Source: Halobacillus massiliensis
GTDB taxonomy: Bacteria; Bacillota; Bacilli; Bacillales; Halobacillaceae
Direction of reading: 5' to 3'
NCBI RefSeq assembly: GCF_900166625.1
Contig: NZ_LT800499.1
Location: 3,669,213-3,733,212 of the forward strand
DNA: 64,000 bases
The notes below the pieces were generated by a model, which was given only the letters and a program-made list of their open reading frames with translations, did not search any database and was not told the DNA's origin. Shown piece by piece: positions 16,747 to 25,164 of this stretch (positions are counted from its first letter, which is position 1; each line of letters begins with the position of its first letter). The position numbers and the translations under genes were made by a program.

Positions 16747-17483
16747 CAGCCATTGTAAAGCTTGCCAGTATAGAAACTAAAATGTTCTTTAGAGACCGTT
16801 TAAGTGTGTTTTGGACCTTTCTTTTTCCTATCGTTATGATCTGGCTGTTTGGTTCCATGTTTGTCGATAATAATATGAGCCAGCAAGCCTTTGCTGAATA
16901 TTTTGTACCCTCATGGATTGGTGTTAACATCGTGACTACTTCCTTTTTCACATTAGGAACCGTATTGACCAATTACCGAGAAACAGGAGTACTGAGAAGG
17001 TACCAGTCTACACCGCTTCAGCCATGGAAAATTCTTGCCGCCCACACTTTTCAGGGCACAGTTATTTTTGCAATTTCAGCTGTGCTGCTTCTCGTCTTCG
17101 GCATGGCGCTTTATGATTTGTCTCTCCCGACTTATGCAGGCAGCACCTTACTTGCTTTACTAATCAGCATTCTGGCCTTTTTCCCATTTGCTTTATTTAT
17201 CACTTCCCTGGCGAAAAACACCCAGTCTGCGGCAGCTATCAGTTCTTTATTTCTAAACCTGATGTTGTTTTTGTCAGGGGCGACATTTCCACTTGAAATG
17301 CTGCCGACCATTCTACAGTATACAGCCAAAATCCTTCCACTTTATTATGTTATCCAGCTTCTTCGCGGCACATGGACAGAAGCGCCAATTACAGAATATG
17401 GTTTTGAGGTTGCTGTTTTAATTGGGATTGCTATTGTATCTGTATTTCTTGCTTCTAAGTTCTTCCGCTGGAGCGGAAAATAA
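16743..17483 (+). CDS. ABC-2 type transporter permease
   Basis: 246 residues with six predicted membrane helices, typical of the ABC-2 family. The conserved central segment is present (FFTLGTVLTNYRETGVLRRYQSTPL), followed by the large helix bundle and a short C-terminus (FRWSGK). It is the membrane partner of the preceding ATPase, in a four-gene operon LytTR-DUF3021-ATPase-permease. Confidence 0.9.
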   Translation: MTAIVKLASIETKMFFRDRLSVFWTFLFPIVMIWLFGSMFVDNNMSQQAFAEYFVPSWIGVNIVTTSFFTLGTVLTNYRETGVLRRYQSTPLQPWKILAAHTFQGTVIFAISAVLLLVFGMALYDLSLPTYAGSTLLALLISILAFFPFALFITSLAKNTQSAAAISSLFLNLMLFLSGATFPLEMLPTILQYTAKILPLYYVIQLLRGTWTEAPITEYGFEVAVLIGIAIVSVFLASKFFRWSGK

Positions 17484-17485
17484 AA

Positions 17486-17550
17486 AAGGAAATCATCCAA
17501 GAATGATTTCCTTCGCACAAAACTTGAACCCTACTTCTTTCTGAGTAGGG
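17486..17550 (-). terminator. Terminator hairpins downstream of the Spo0E-like gene
   Basis: The perfect 11-bp stem AAGGAAATCAT / ATGATTTCCTT (17486-17496, 17503-17513) is followed on the minus strand by a long T run. A second stem (CCCTACT 17529-17535, AGTAGGG 17544-17550) overlaps the stop codon of the gene. The 11-bp stem may also weakly end the plus-strand permease operon. Confidence 0.8.
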
Positions 17551-17704
17551 CTGCTTGTTTTCTGCGCTCATTTAAGAGCTCATCCAGCGTTTGCGACACC
17601 TCTATCACCTGGGGGTTTAAAGGATCTTCCCGATACATTCTGTACATACGCTGACGAAGCTCTTCAATTTGTTCTTCTAAGTCTCTTATGCAAATAGTTC
17701 CCAC
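17531..17704 (-). CDS. Spo0E-like sporulation regulatory (aspartyl-phosphate phosphatase) protein
   Basis: About 57 residues. The signature SQTLDELLN near residues 37-45 matches the Spo0E/YnzD family motif SQxLDxLIN, and it is preceded by an amphipathic helix (LEEQIEELRQRMYRMY). Family members dephosphorylate Spo0A~P and so delay sporulation; some are orphan paralogs. GTG at 17704 is taken as the start, but it lacks a well-placed ribosome-binding site, so the exact N-terminus is uncertain. The gene is monocistronic, with a terminator. Confidence 0.8.
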   Translation of the reverse strand: MGTICIRDLEEQIEELRQRMYRMYREDPLNPQVIEVSQTLDELLNERRKQAALLRKK

Positions 17705-17775
17705 CCCCAATGATTAAGGTATACCCTAAGGGGAGGAATAATAGTAACACAATTCATTTACAATTTATTACAAAC

Positions 17776-19341
17776 CTAACTATTCTCCAGCCTGCGTTTT
17801 TCTGCAAGCAGCTGCTGAAATTCTTTATCCAACTCCTCAGAAGGTTCTAAGCTTAAACGACTGAGTACTTCAGATATTTTCGTCTGCAGGATAAGCTTCT
17901 GCTGTTTAGATGTATCCTCGTTTGTCTGCTCGGATTTCCTTTTAAACTGCTCATACGTTCCTTCAAAAATATTAATTTCCTGGTCTTTTATCTGAAGAAT
18001 ACGAGTCGCAATGGTGTTAACAAAACGCCGGTCATGGGAAACGAAAATTAAGGTGCCATCATATTCCTTAAGCAGAGATTCTAATGCTTCCGCAGCTTCG
18101 ATATCCAAAAAGTTCGTCGGTTCATCAAGAATCAGCGTATTTATTTCACTCAGCAATAATTTTGCCAGTGCCACTTTAACCCGTTCTCCACCGCTTAACA
18201 CACCCGCTTTTTTAAATACATCGTCACCGTAAAAGTGAAGCCTTGCGAGCACAATCCGAATCAGACTCTCCTCCTGCCTCGAACTAGAGCTTACATTCTC
18301 TAAGATTGATTTTTCCACATCTATAATATTTAGATTCTGGCTGAAATACCCGATTTTCACGGATGGATTAATCGAAATTCCTTCCACTGTATTTAGAATT
18401 TCTTTTACAAGAGTGGTTTTTCCGCTTCCATTTGGACCGATAATCGCCATCTTATCACCTCCGCTCACATGAAAGCTCTTTTTATTCCAGAGGAGTCTTT
18501 CACCAGCTTTCCCGGATACCCCTTCCACTCGCAGGATGATTCGTCCCTTCATTACTTCCATATTAGGAGGATTCATCTTAATAGGCGGCATTTCTTTTGG
18601 TTTTTCAACCTTTTCTAGCTGCTCCAGCCTCTTTTCAATCGCTTTGCCTGTTTTCTGAAGCTTTTTCTGCTTCTTCGCAAAGTATGGTTTCGATTCTTTG
18701 GCTTCTGATTTGCTCACACTTTTAGGCTTTTTCGTTGCTCTTTCAGCTTTTTTCTCCTTTGATTTCAAAGCTTCCTCCAACTGTTTTTTCTTAGCCTCAT
18801 AATTTTGAAAATCAGCCTGCTGCTGCCTGACTCTCAAATCCCTCTGTTTCGCATATTCACTGTAGTTCCCCACGTATTCCTTTAAAACCCCATCCGTGAT
18901 CTCCCACACTTTAGTGCAGACATTATCGAGGAATTCCCGGTCGTGGGAAACGACAACAAAAGCCCCCTTCCACTTCATGAGATTCTTTTCCACCCATTCG
19001 ATATGTTCTGTATCCAGATGGGTAGTAGGCTCATCAGCCAGTAAGATTTCAGGAGCCTTAATAAAAGCATTCGCAATATATTCCTGTGTGACTTCGCCCC
19101 CGCTTTTCACTGGATCCGTACGTTTAAGCTGCGGCAGTAGAGCTGCTTCTGTTTGACGGAATACTCGTCCTGCTTCCGGAGCCAGCTCTCCAGCCAATAT
19201 ATTCAGTAAAGTTGTTTTTCCACTGCCGTTTTTACCGACAAGTCCTATTCGATCTCCTCTGTGGACTTTCAACTGATTAATATCGAGTAATAGTCTGTCT
19301 TTTACATAATGCTTTAATTGATGAGCTTCTAAAAGCAACAT
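17776..19341 (-). CDS. ABC-F ribosome protection protein (antibiotic resistance type)
   Basis: About 521 residues from ATG 19341 (GGGGGAT upstream); an ATG at 19350 is possible. Two ATPase domains without membrane segments: Walker A GKNGSGKTT and GPNGSGKTT, signatures SGGEVT and LSGGE, and Walker B LLADEPTTHLD and LILDEPTNFLD. A long charged interdomain linker (residues about 185-265) is the antibiotic-resistance determinant of Vga/Msr/VmlR proteins, which displace lincosamides, streptogramins, pleuromutilins or macrolides from the ribosome. The first signature, KSGGEVTQEYI, lies in the Vga/Msr-like part of the family. A structured leader with a short upstream reading frame supports induction by drug. 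Confidence 0.88.
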   Translation of the reverse strand: MLLLEAHQLKHYVKDRLLLDINQLKVHRGDRIGLVGKNGSGKTTLLNILAGELAPEAGRVFRQTEAALLPQLKRTDPVKSGGEVTQEYIANAFIKAPEILLADEPTTHLDTEHIEWVEKNLMKWKGAFVVVSHDREFLDNVCTKVWEITDGVLKEYVGNYSEYAKQRDLRVRQQQADFQNYEAKKKQLEEALKSKEKKAERATKKPKSVSKSEAKESKPYFAKKQKKLQKTGKAIEKRLEQLEKVEKPKEMPPIKMNPPNMEVMKGRIILRVEGVSGKAGERLLWNKKSFHVSGGDKMAIIGPNGSGKTTLVKEILNTVEGISINPSVKIGYFSQNLNIIDVEKSILENVSSSSRQEESLIRIVLARLHFYGDDVFKKAGVLSGGERVKVALAKLLLSEINTLILDEPTNFLDIEAAEALESLLKEYDGTLIFVSHDRRFVNTIATRILQIKDQEINIFEGTYEQFKRKSEQTNEDTSKQQKLILQTKISEVLSRLSLEPSEELDKEFQQLLAEKRRLENS

Positions 19342-19380
19342 AGGATTCATCCCCCATTTTCCGTTTATCAGGGACAAAAA

Positions 19381-19502
19381 AGCCCCCTATCTGTTTTCAG
19401 AATAGGAGGCATAGGTACAGGTGAACACAAAAAAGAGACACGTCTCCTTTTCACGCAGCCATAGAAATCCCAATCCTATTCTGAAAACCTGAGTGAAGGC
19501 AT
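19381..19502 (-). promoter_or_regulatory. Attenuator-like leader of the ABC-F gene
   Basis: On the minus strand GTTTTCAGAATAGGA (19474-19488) can pair perfectly over 15 bp with TCCTATTCTGAAAAC (19393-19407). The latter segment also forms an alternative hairpin, GCCTCCTAT / ATAGGGGGC, followed by six T, that is, a terminator. A further T-rich hairpin lies around 19430-19452 (AAAAGGAGA / TCTCTTTTT). The two folds are mutually exclusive, as in ribosome-mediated attenuation of other resistance ABC-F genes. The rest of the gap to 19719 holds the divergent stress-gene promoter. Confidence 0.75.
19476..19502 (-). CDS. Possible leader peptide of the ABC-F attenuator
   Basis: An 8-codon frame, MPSLRFSE, starts at 19502 and stops inside the 5' arm of the anti-terminator stem. 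A ribosome stalled here would change pairing of the downstream hairpins. Its ribosome-binding site is weak, so this is a proposal from position, not proof. A three-codon frame (MAA) lies just downstream as an alternative. Confidence 0.4.
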   Translation of the reverse strand: MPSLRFSE

Positions 19503-19656
19503 TACAAATAAAGCAGAAATCTGCTTCTATTTAAATGACCTTCGATTCATGGTTTTGTAAAAATAGGATTAGTACTTCACTAGCTTAAGTCACCCTTCCG
19601 TCGTTTATTTAAAATTACTTTACCTGATCTGTGAAAAAGTGTCAAATTCTTCTGTG

Positions 19657-19683
19657 AGGAATATATACTCTCCGAAAGGGTAT
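19657..19683 (+). promoter_or_regulatory. Probable sigma-B promoter of the general stress gene
   Basis: AGGAATAT (five of eight matches to AGGTTTAA), a 13-base spacer and a perfect GGGTAT at 19678-19683. The downstream gene belongs to a general-stress family, which supports the assignment. Confidence 0.6.
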
Positions 19684-19719
19684 GTAATTATATCAGCATA
19701 GCAAAAAGGAGGATAACAA

Positions 19720-20358
19720 ATGGATAAAAGAATTCTCGGCGGTGTTTTTTCGCAGGTAGGAGATACCGAAAGAGCGATCAGCGATTTAAAGAAAAAAGGA
19801 TATGGGGCTGATGAAATTTCAGTCTTCGCCAGAGATCGAAATAAAGTAAATGTACTTGAAGATGAAACAGACCTCCTAGTAACGACTAATCAAGGAAAAC
19901 GCGGGCAAAATGCCGGCAGAGGAGCAGGGATCGGCGCTGCTTCAGGCGGTGTGCTCGGAGGGGCAGCGGGCCTAATTACCGGTCTTGGTCTCCTTGCTAT
20001 TCCTGGGGTTGGACAAATTGCCGCAGCAGGACCCATTGTTGCTGCCCTTTCCGGGCTGGGCATCGGCCTTGGAGGAGGCGGAATTGTAGGTGCTCTCGTT
20101 GGAGCCGGCCTGCCGGAAGAAGAGGCCAAACAATACGATGAACATTTAAGAAACGGGAAAATCATCGTTATGGTTGAAGCTGATGAAAGACATGAAAATA
20201 CAATTTATCAAACCTTTTTAGCCAATAAGACAGAGCACAATTCCATGTATTCAAATAAAAAAGACCACGAGCCCTCCGCCCGTGAGCAGGAAGTTCAGTC
20301 AAACACCTCTAATAATCCTGGAGTGGGAGAAAGAAGAAGCAGAAGGAGCTTAAAGTGA
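19720..20358 (+). CDS. General stress protein, GSP17M/YflT-like
   Basis: 212 residues. The N-terminal domain (residues about 1-55, GGVFSQVGDTERAISDLKKKGY) is the general stress protein 17M fold. A Gly/Ala-rich hydrophobic stretch (residues about 60-135) with many GxxxG-like repeats follows, which may insert in or associate with the membrane, and then a second short alpha/beta part (KIIVMVEADERH). The C-terminal 45 residues are charged and probably disordered. The AAAAGGAGG site and the GGGTAT-type promoter fit a sigma-B regulon member. The molecular function is unknown. Confidence 0.82.
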   Translation: MDKRILGGVFSQVGDTERAISDLKKKGYGADEISVFARDRNKVNVLEDETDLLVTTNQGKRGQNAGRGAGIGAASGGVLGGAAGLITGLGLLAIPGVGQIAAAGPIVAALSGLGIGLGGGGIVGALVGAGLPEEEAKQYDEHLRNGKIIVMVEADERHENTIYQTFLANKTEHNSMYSNKKDHEPSAREQEVQSNTSNNPGVGERRSRRSLK

Positions 20359-20360
20359 TA

Positions 20361-20421
20361 GGAACGTACTCGTTCCTTTTCTAAAAAAGAAGCCCTTCTG
20401 CGAAAAGCAGAACGGCTTCTT
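20361..20421. terminator. Two terminators between convergent genes
   Basis: GGAACG-TACT-CGTTCC followed by TTTT ends the plus-strand stress gene. A longer stem, AAGAAGCC/GGCTTCTT extended by TTCTGC/GCAGAA (20387-20421), with a T run on the minus strand, ends the convergent dehydrogenase operon. Confidence 0.85.
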
Positions 20422-20423
20422 AG

Positions 20424-21479
20424 TTATACTTTCATTCGTTTACATACTTCATTGGCAACTTCTATTGTTGTTGAACGGCCGCCTATGTCTCCTGTTTTCA
20501 CGCCTGCTTCTGTCGTTTCTTCAACGGCTGTCAAAATGCTGTCTGCCATCTTTGTTTCTCCAAAATGATCGAGCATCATTTTCGCCGTCCAGATCTGTCC
20601 AATCGGATTGGCAATCCCTTTTCCAAATATATCAGGAGCGGAGCCGTGAACGGGCTCAAACATTGAAGGATGATCCCCTGTCATGTTCAAATTCGCCGCC
20701 GGAGCAATCCCAATACTCCCCATGATCGCCCCTCCAATATCTGTGAGAATGTCTCCAAATAAATTACTCGCCACAATAACGTCAAAGTCCTGTGGTTTAG
20801 ATACGAAGAAAGCAGCTAATGCATCTATGTGATTCTTATTAGCTTTGATCTCAGGGTGCTCCTTGCTGATTTCAGCAAAAATCTCATCCCAAAAAGGCAT
20901 GGAATGGACAATACCATTGGACTTAGTGGCACTGGTAAGCTTCCCTCTTCTTTCAGAAGCAAGCTTAAACCCATAGCGAATCGCCCGTTCTGAAGCTTTG
21001 CGGGTAAATACAGCGTTTTGAATAGCCATTTCATCCTGACCCTTATGTATGCGGCCGCCAACCTCGCTGTATTCCCCTTCACTATTTTCTCTTACGACCA
21101 TAATGTCAAAATCCCGCGGATTTGCCAGTGGAGATTCCAATCCTTTAAAATGCTTGGCTGGCCGAATATTAAGCGACTGATCCATCCCCCCGCGGATTTT
21201 AATTAATAACCCCCATAACGAAATGTGATCGGGCACGCGCTCAGGATCTCCTACAGCTCCAAGCAGGATAGCATCAAACTTTTCAAGCTGTTCAATCCCA
21301 TCTTCAGGCATCATTTCTCCATGTTCTAAATAATAATCACAGCCCCAGGGGAACTCTGTAAAATGAAAGGATACATCTCCAAATAATTCTGCTGCATGGT
21401 TCAGCACGTCCAGTGTAACAGGGACGACTTCTTTTCCAATCCCATCTCCAGGGATTACGGCAATATTATACTGTTTCAT
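20424..21479 (-). CDS. D-malate / tartrate dehydrogenase (decarboxylating)
   Basis: 351 residues of the isocitrate/isopropylmalate dehydrogenase superfamily. The pattern IPGDGIGKEVVP at the N-terminus, NIRPAKHFKG, VVRENSEGEYSEVGG near residue 130 and the metal-binding DILTDIGG near 240 place it with tartrate/D-malate dehydrogenases (YcsA/DmlA/TtuC type) rather than LeuB. It would convert D-malate to pyruvate, or act on tartrate, with NAD and Mn. It follows a GDSL hydrolase gene by 10 bases, apparently cotranscribed. Confidence 0.88.
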   Translation of the reverse strand: MKQYNIAVIPGDGIGKEVVPVTLDVLNHAAELFGDVSFHFTEFPWGCDYYLEHGEMMPEDGIEQLEKFDAILLGAVGDPERVPDHISLWGLLIKIRGGMDQSLNIRPAKHFKGLESPLANPRDFDIMVVRENSEGEYSEVGGRIHKGQDEMAIQNAVFTRKASERAIRYGFKLASERRGKLTSATKSNGIVHSMPFWDEIFAEISKEHPEIKANKNHIDALAAFFVSKPQDFDVIVASNLFGDILTDIGGAIMGSIGIAPAANLNMTGDHPSMFEPVHGSAPDIFGKGIANPIGQIWTAKMMLDHFGETKMADSILTAVEETTEAGVKTGDIGGRSTTIEVANEVCKRMKV

Positions 21480-21489
21480 AAGCTCCTCC

Positions 21490-22110
21490 TTAATTCGTTA
21501 TATAATCCTGCACTGCTTCTCTCCACGTTTTAAACATCAGCATATTTCCAGTTGTCGTCATATGTACTCCATCAGTCGTTAAGGGAACCGGTCCATTCTT
21601 CTTAAGATAGCTGATAAATACTTTATGCAAAGGGACGAGGATGGCGTCATATTCCTTGGCGAGCTGATCAACGATTTCTACATATTCCTTCAACAGCTGA
21701 TTTCCTTTTGATGAAGGTTTCTCTTCAATTACCGTCGGCTGCATTAAAATCAAACGGCTGTCCGTTTTCTCAGCTGCTTGCTGCAGCAATCTTCTATAAA
21801 TCGTTAAAAACTGCTCAGGCTGAACCTGATCCATTCCCGGATTGTCAAGCTGACGCCAAACGTCGTTAATCCCGATAGATACAGACACCCAGTCCGGTTT
21901 TTCCTCCAGGACATCCTCCTGCCACCTCACCTCAAGATCTGTTATCCGATCTGCAGACACCCCTTTATTTACGAAAAGTAATTCCTTTCCCGGAAAGGAT
22001 GTTACGTAGAAATCCCTCAAAAGACGGACATAACCGTCCCCCAAACCTTCAGGATCTGCTCCGCGGTGAGAATCCGTAATACTGTCTCCAATTAAAACAA
22101 TCTTGCTCAC
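21490..22110 (-). CDS. SGNH/GDSL-family hydrolase
   Basis: 206 residues. Block I is LIGDSITDS with catalytic Ser10, block III is GINDVW near residue 100, and block V is DGVHMT near 187, which gives the Ser-Asp-His triad. There is no signal peptide, so it acts in the cytoplasm. Members are esterases, often deacetylating sugars. It lies between a membrane protein gene and the D-malate dehydrogenase gene; pairing with the latter suggests it may release an ester-linked hydroxyacid, but this is inference. Confidence 0.87.
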   Translation of the reverse strand: MSKIVLIGDSITDSHRGADPEGLGDGYVRLLRDFYVTSFPGKELLFVNKGVSADRITDLEVRWQEDVLEEKPDWVSVSIGINDVWRQLDNPGMDQVQPEQFLTIYRRLLQQAAEKTDSRLILMQPTVIEEKPSSKGNQLLKEYVEIVDQLAKEYDAILVPLHKVFISYLKKNGPVPLTTDGVHMTTTGNMLMFKTWREAVQDYITN

Positions 22111-22167
22111 GTTTATCAGTCCCTCTTCTTTGCGATATAGTAAACCTAAAACAAGAATTCAGAAAAG

Positions 22168-23577
22168 TCAAACGAAGAACCAGAACAGCTGTAAATAGGT
22201 CTGGACGAACAGATAAAAGGCAATGGCATACAAAATATTAAATTGAAAACCGTTTTTGAAAATACTCAAGCCATTTTCACTGCTCAACACGATCGCCGGC
22301 AGGATAAAAGGAGAGATTAAGGCAGAAACAACGCTCCCAGACGTTATGGAAAGCACGAGCAGTTCAGGCGGATATGGCAGTTCCACATTTTGCAATACTC
22401 CACCGACAAGAACTAAGACAGGGAGAGGGCCAATCCCGAAAAAGCTTAAAATCATCGGAACAAATGGTAAAAGACTTAACAGATTAATAACTGGAATAGT
22501 TTCCTCCAAAACCAATATGCCGTCAATAAGAATCCTGCCCCATCCTGATAAATTCAGCGCCACAATGACAAGCCCCACCGATAAAAGGATACTGAACTGC
22601 TGGGCCTTTCCCTGTAAGTAACCGGTAAAATAAAATTTCACATTCTTTTGCAGGCTTGGTATGCGTTGTTTAATTAAGAAATAAAGAAGAGTATAGCTTA
22701 ATATGACCGGTGGGATGATGATCAGGATTTCAAATTCATACACACCGTGAAGGAAAAATATCGTTCCGAAAATCAGCACAAACAAAGAGAAAAACTCGAC
22801 TACTTCCCTGCTCATTCTCCCCTTCTCCTGTGTACCAATTGCTTTTTGAATTTCTTCCTGCAGCGCCAGCGTAATATTAATTTTATAGTGCTTTTCTTCG
22901 AAATAAGAAAAAGCAACAGCTAATAAAACGGCTCCAAAGGAAATCAAAGCTCCCTGCAGCATCGACATCCATAGAGAAGCATCTAAGAAATTCACAATAA
23001 ACACAAAGCTTGGAATACTAATAACCCAGAGCGTACAAAGTGAAAACGCCCGGAGCAGAGCCGTACCTTTAAAATTCTCCCATCCTTCTCCCTTTCGATT
23101 GCCGAGAATTCCTTGAATAAAATGATAAACCGTCTGGATGGATCCAAATAATAGAAAGAACGAAAGAATCTGTGTAATCATCATGATCCCAAAGTAAAAT
23201 CTCCGGCTTGTATTTAGAACATTCCCAGCAAGTGACATGATTTTTTCAATATACGGCTCTTCTTTTAAGATCCAGCTGATAATGGGAACAATTAACAGAA
23301 TGGCAATTAAGCTCGTCATCTGCCGGAAGCCTTCGAAGAGTCCTTCCGTTATCGGAGCGTCTGACATAATAAGAATGAATAGAGCAAACGATACTAAAAA
23401 GAACGGCAGCATCCTTTTTTCAGTTGTCAAATATAGAAAGGAAAACACCAGTGACAGTAGACCTAAAGAAGAAAGTAACAACAGGATGCTATGACTTTCG
23501 ATAAATTGGGTGATGTAAAATAAAACAATATATGAGTTAATGATTGCTGCGTATGTAATAATGGAAATCTTTTTCAT
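22168..23577 (-). CDS. Polytopic membrane protein, paralog of the protein at 13352-14722
   Basis: 469 residues with about 12 hydrophobic segments. It aligns in layout with the other membrane protein over the mid region (RQMTSLIAILLIVPIISW and FFAENIGLLFLISMLPW occupy the same place) and near the C-terminus. The large central loop (residues about 225-255, EEKHYKINITLALQEEIQK) separates two halves. A carboxylate or anion transporter topology is possible, and the next genes (GDSL hydrolase, D-malate dehydrogenase) would suit an organic acid. This is inference; no family name can be given. Confidence 0.72.
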   Translation of the reverse strand: MKKISIITYAAIINSYIVLFYITQFIESHSILLLLSSLGLLSLVFSFLYLTTEKRMLPFFLVSFALFILIMSDAPITEGLFEGFRQMTSLIAILLIVPIISWILKEEPYIEKIMSLAGNVLNTSRRFYFGIMMITQILSFFLLFGSIQTVYHFIQGILGNRKGEGWENFKGTALLRAFSLCTLWVISIPSFVFIVNFLDASLWMSMLQGALISFGAVLLAVAFSYFEEKHYKINITLALQEEIQKAIGTQEKGRMSREVVEFFSLFVLIFGTIFFLHGVYEFEILIIIPPVILSYTLLYFLIKQRIPSLQKNVKFYFTGYLQGKAQQFSILLSVGLVIVALNLSGWGRILIDGILVLEETIPVINLLSLLPFVPMILSFFGIGPLPVLVLVGGVLQNVELPYPPELLVLSITSGSVVSALISPFILPAIVLSSENGLSIFKNGFQFNILYAIAFYLFVQTYLQLFWFFV

Positions 23578-24116
23578 TTTAAAACTCCTGACCCTGTTGG
23601 ATAATTTCCATTATATGCTTGGCCGGCTTCAGAGTCTAATGATTAAAGCCTCATAAGAAAAGGGCTACTGGGATAAGGAAGCCCTTTAATAAAAATCTTT
23701 AGATGCTTGCAGATCTCTTTATATTTTTGTTTTTGTACCGTTTCATATTCCAAAATTTCCAAGCTTTATTCTCATAAGAAATACTGCCTGAGTTTTGTTG
23801 AGAACTCATCTCGTCCATCCGATCGGAATTTCAGCATTTGATTTTTGTCATATTGTAAATACTCATTGAGCATAGAACAACAGAAACTTTCTAAAATTAG
23901 AGGGCTCTAGGATTTAAGAAGTTGAGCTGTTTTAATGAATCAGCCATTACTACATAAGATTGGCGTTTAACCAATCAGTCTTGGTTTTTTTATTTGGTTT
24001 TTCTGTTATTTACCATCCACCATTCCTCTCCTCTCCTGCATAAGAAATTACCTGCAAAGATACACTAATTTAAAACGACAGATTCGTTTATTTTTCTACA
24101 AAGCGGGAGTGAGAGT
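23578..24116. other. 539-base gap with hairpins, no gene recognised
   Basis: A hairpin AAAGGGCT / AGCCCTTT lies at about 23657-23687. Two mutually exclusive hairpins, GATTGG/CCAATC (23958-23976) and AACCAA/TTGGTT (23969-23986), follow, the second ending in T5, so it looks like an attenuator or the 3' end of a small RNA on the plus strand. I found no reading frame with a ribosome-binding site. Confidence 0.4.
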
Positions 24117-25118
24117 ATGGAGCATATTATAAAAAAATTAACAGCCGCTACAATAAGTGTCTTACTTGTTATGGTTCTTATCTCCCATGTGACTTCAGCT
24201 TCGAACGAGGAGCCTCCTCCATCCTCCACCGCCAATGCGGAAGTTAAAGCAAATTCACCATATGATTACACACTTGTCTGGATGACAGACACACAATATT
24301 ACACAAAAAGTTACCCCCATATTTACCGGCAAATGGTCGATTGGATAGCCGCTAATAAGGACTATCTCAATATTCCATACGTTTTCCATACAGGCGATGT
24401 CGTCAACAAGTGGGACAGTGAAGAACAATGGCAGTATGCTGATCAATCTATGAATGTGTTGGAGAAAGCACAAGTTCCTTACGGAGTGCTTGCAGGAAAC
24501 CATGATGTTGATTTAAAAAATAACAATAGCTATGAGCAGTTTTATAAACATTTTGGAGAGAACCGGGTTAAAAAACAGAAGGCTTTCGGTGGCTCTTATA
24601 AAAATAATCGCGGCCATTATGATTTGATTGAGGAAAACGGTGAAAAATATATTATGGTTTATATGGGATGGGGGATTAAGCAGGGAGAAATCAATTGGCT
24701 TAATCAGGTGCTTGCCAAGCATTCTGACCGTATTGCGCTGCTGAGTTTTCATGATTATTTATTGGCTTCAGGAAAGCGAAGTCCCATAGGTGAAGAGATT
24801 TTTGAAAAAGTTGTAACACCTAACAAAAATGTTGTCGCCACACTAAATGGTCACTACTACGGAAGTGAATCAGTCGTCGACGAAATTGATGATGACGGTG
24901 ATGACGAACCTGACCGTAAAGTATTTCAGATGGTCGCTAATTACCAGAGTGAACCTGAAGGCGGACAAGGCTATATGCGCCTCTTAAACGTAAACTCCCG
25001 CCAGAAAAAAATCTATGTAAAAACCTACTCTCCTTATTTAAATTCATACAGTTATAATGAAGCAAAATCCAAACCTGGAGAAGGCGAACTAGTCATCGAG
25101 CTCCCGGAATTAGGATAA
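24117..25118 (+). CDS. Secreted calcineurin-like metallophosphoesterase
   Basis: 333 residues with an N-terminal signal sequence (hydrophobic residues about 9-28, cleavage probable after VTSA). The metallophosphoesterase motifs are all seen: WMTDTQYY (metal Asp), HTGDVVNKW, AGNHDVD, LLSFHDYL and LNGHYYG. The sequence resembles the phosphoesterase part of B. subtilis YvnB. An acidic insert (DEIDDDGDDEPD) near residue 260 might bind calcium. It probably hydrolyses extracellular nucleotides or phosphodiesters. The gene is monocistronic. Confidence 0.87.
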   Translation: MEHIIKKLTAATISVLLVMVLISHVTSASNEEPPPSSTANAEVKANSPYDYTLVWMTDTQYYTKSYPHIYRQMVDWIAANKDYLNIPYVFHTGDVVNKWDSEEQWQYADQSMNVLEKAQVPYGVLAGNHDVDLKNNNSYEQFYKHFGENRVKKQKAFGGSYKNNRGHYDLIEENGEKYIMVYMGWGIKQGEINWLNQVLAKHSDRIALLSFHDYLLASGKRSPIGEEIFEKVVTPNKNVVATLNGHYYGSESVVDEIDDDGDDEPDRKVFQMVANYQSEPEGGQGYMRLLNVNSRQKKIYVKTYSPYLNSYSYNEAKSKPGEGELVIELPELG

Positions 25119-25126
25119 ATTCAAAA

Positions 25127-25160
25127 AAAGTCTCTGCCGGGCCAACAGCAGAGACTTTTT
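25127..25160 (+). terminator. Terminator of the phosphoesterase gene
   Basis: AAAGTCTCTGC / GCAGAGACTTT with a 10-base loop and a T run. It may also serve the convergent small gene. Confidence 0.9.
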
Positions 25161-25164
25161 TTGC

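Noticed and set aside
23578-24116. Possible riboswitch before the phosphoesterase gene
   Set aside because: Only simple competing hairpins are seen; none of the conserved cores known to me.
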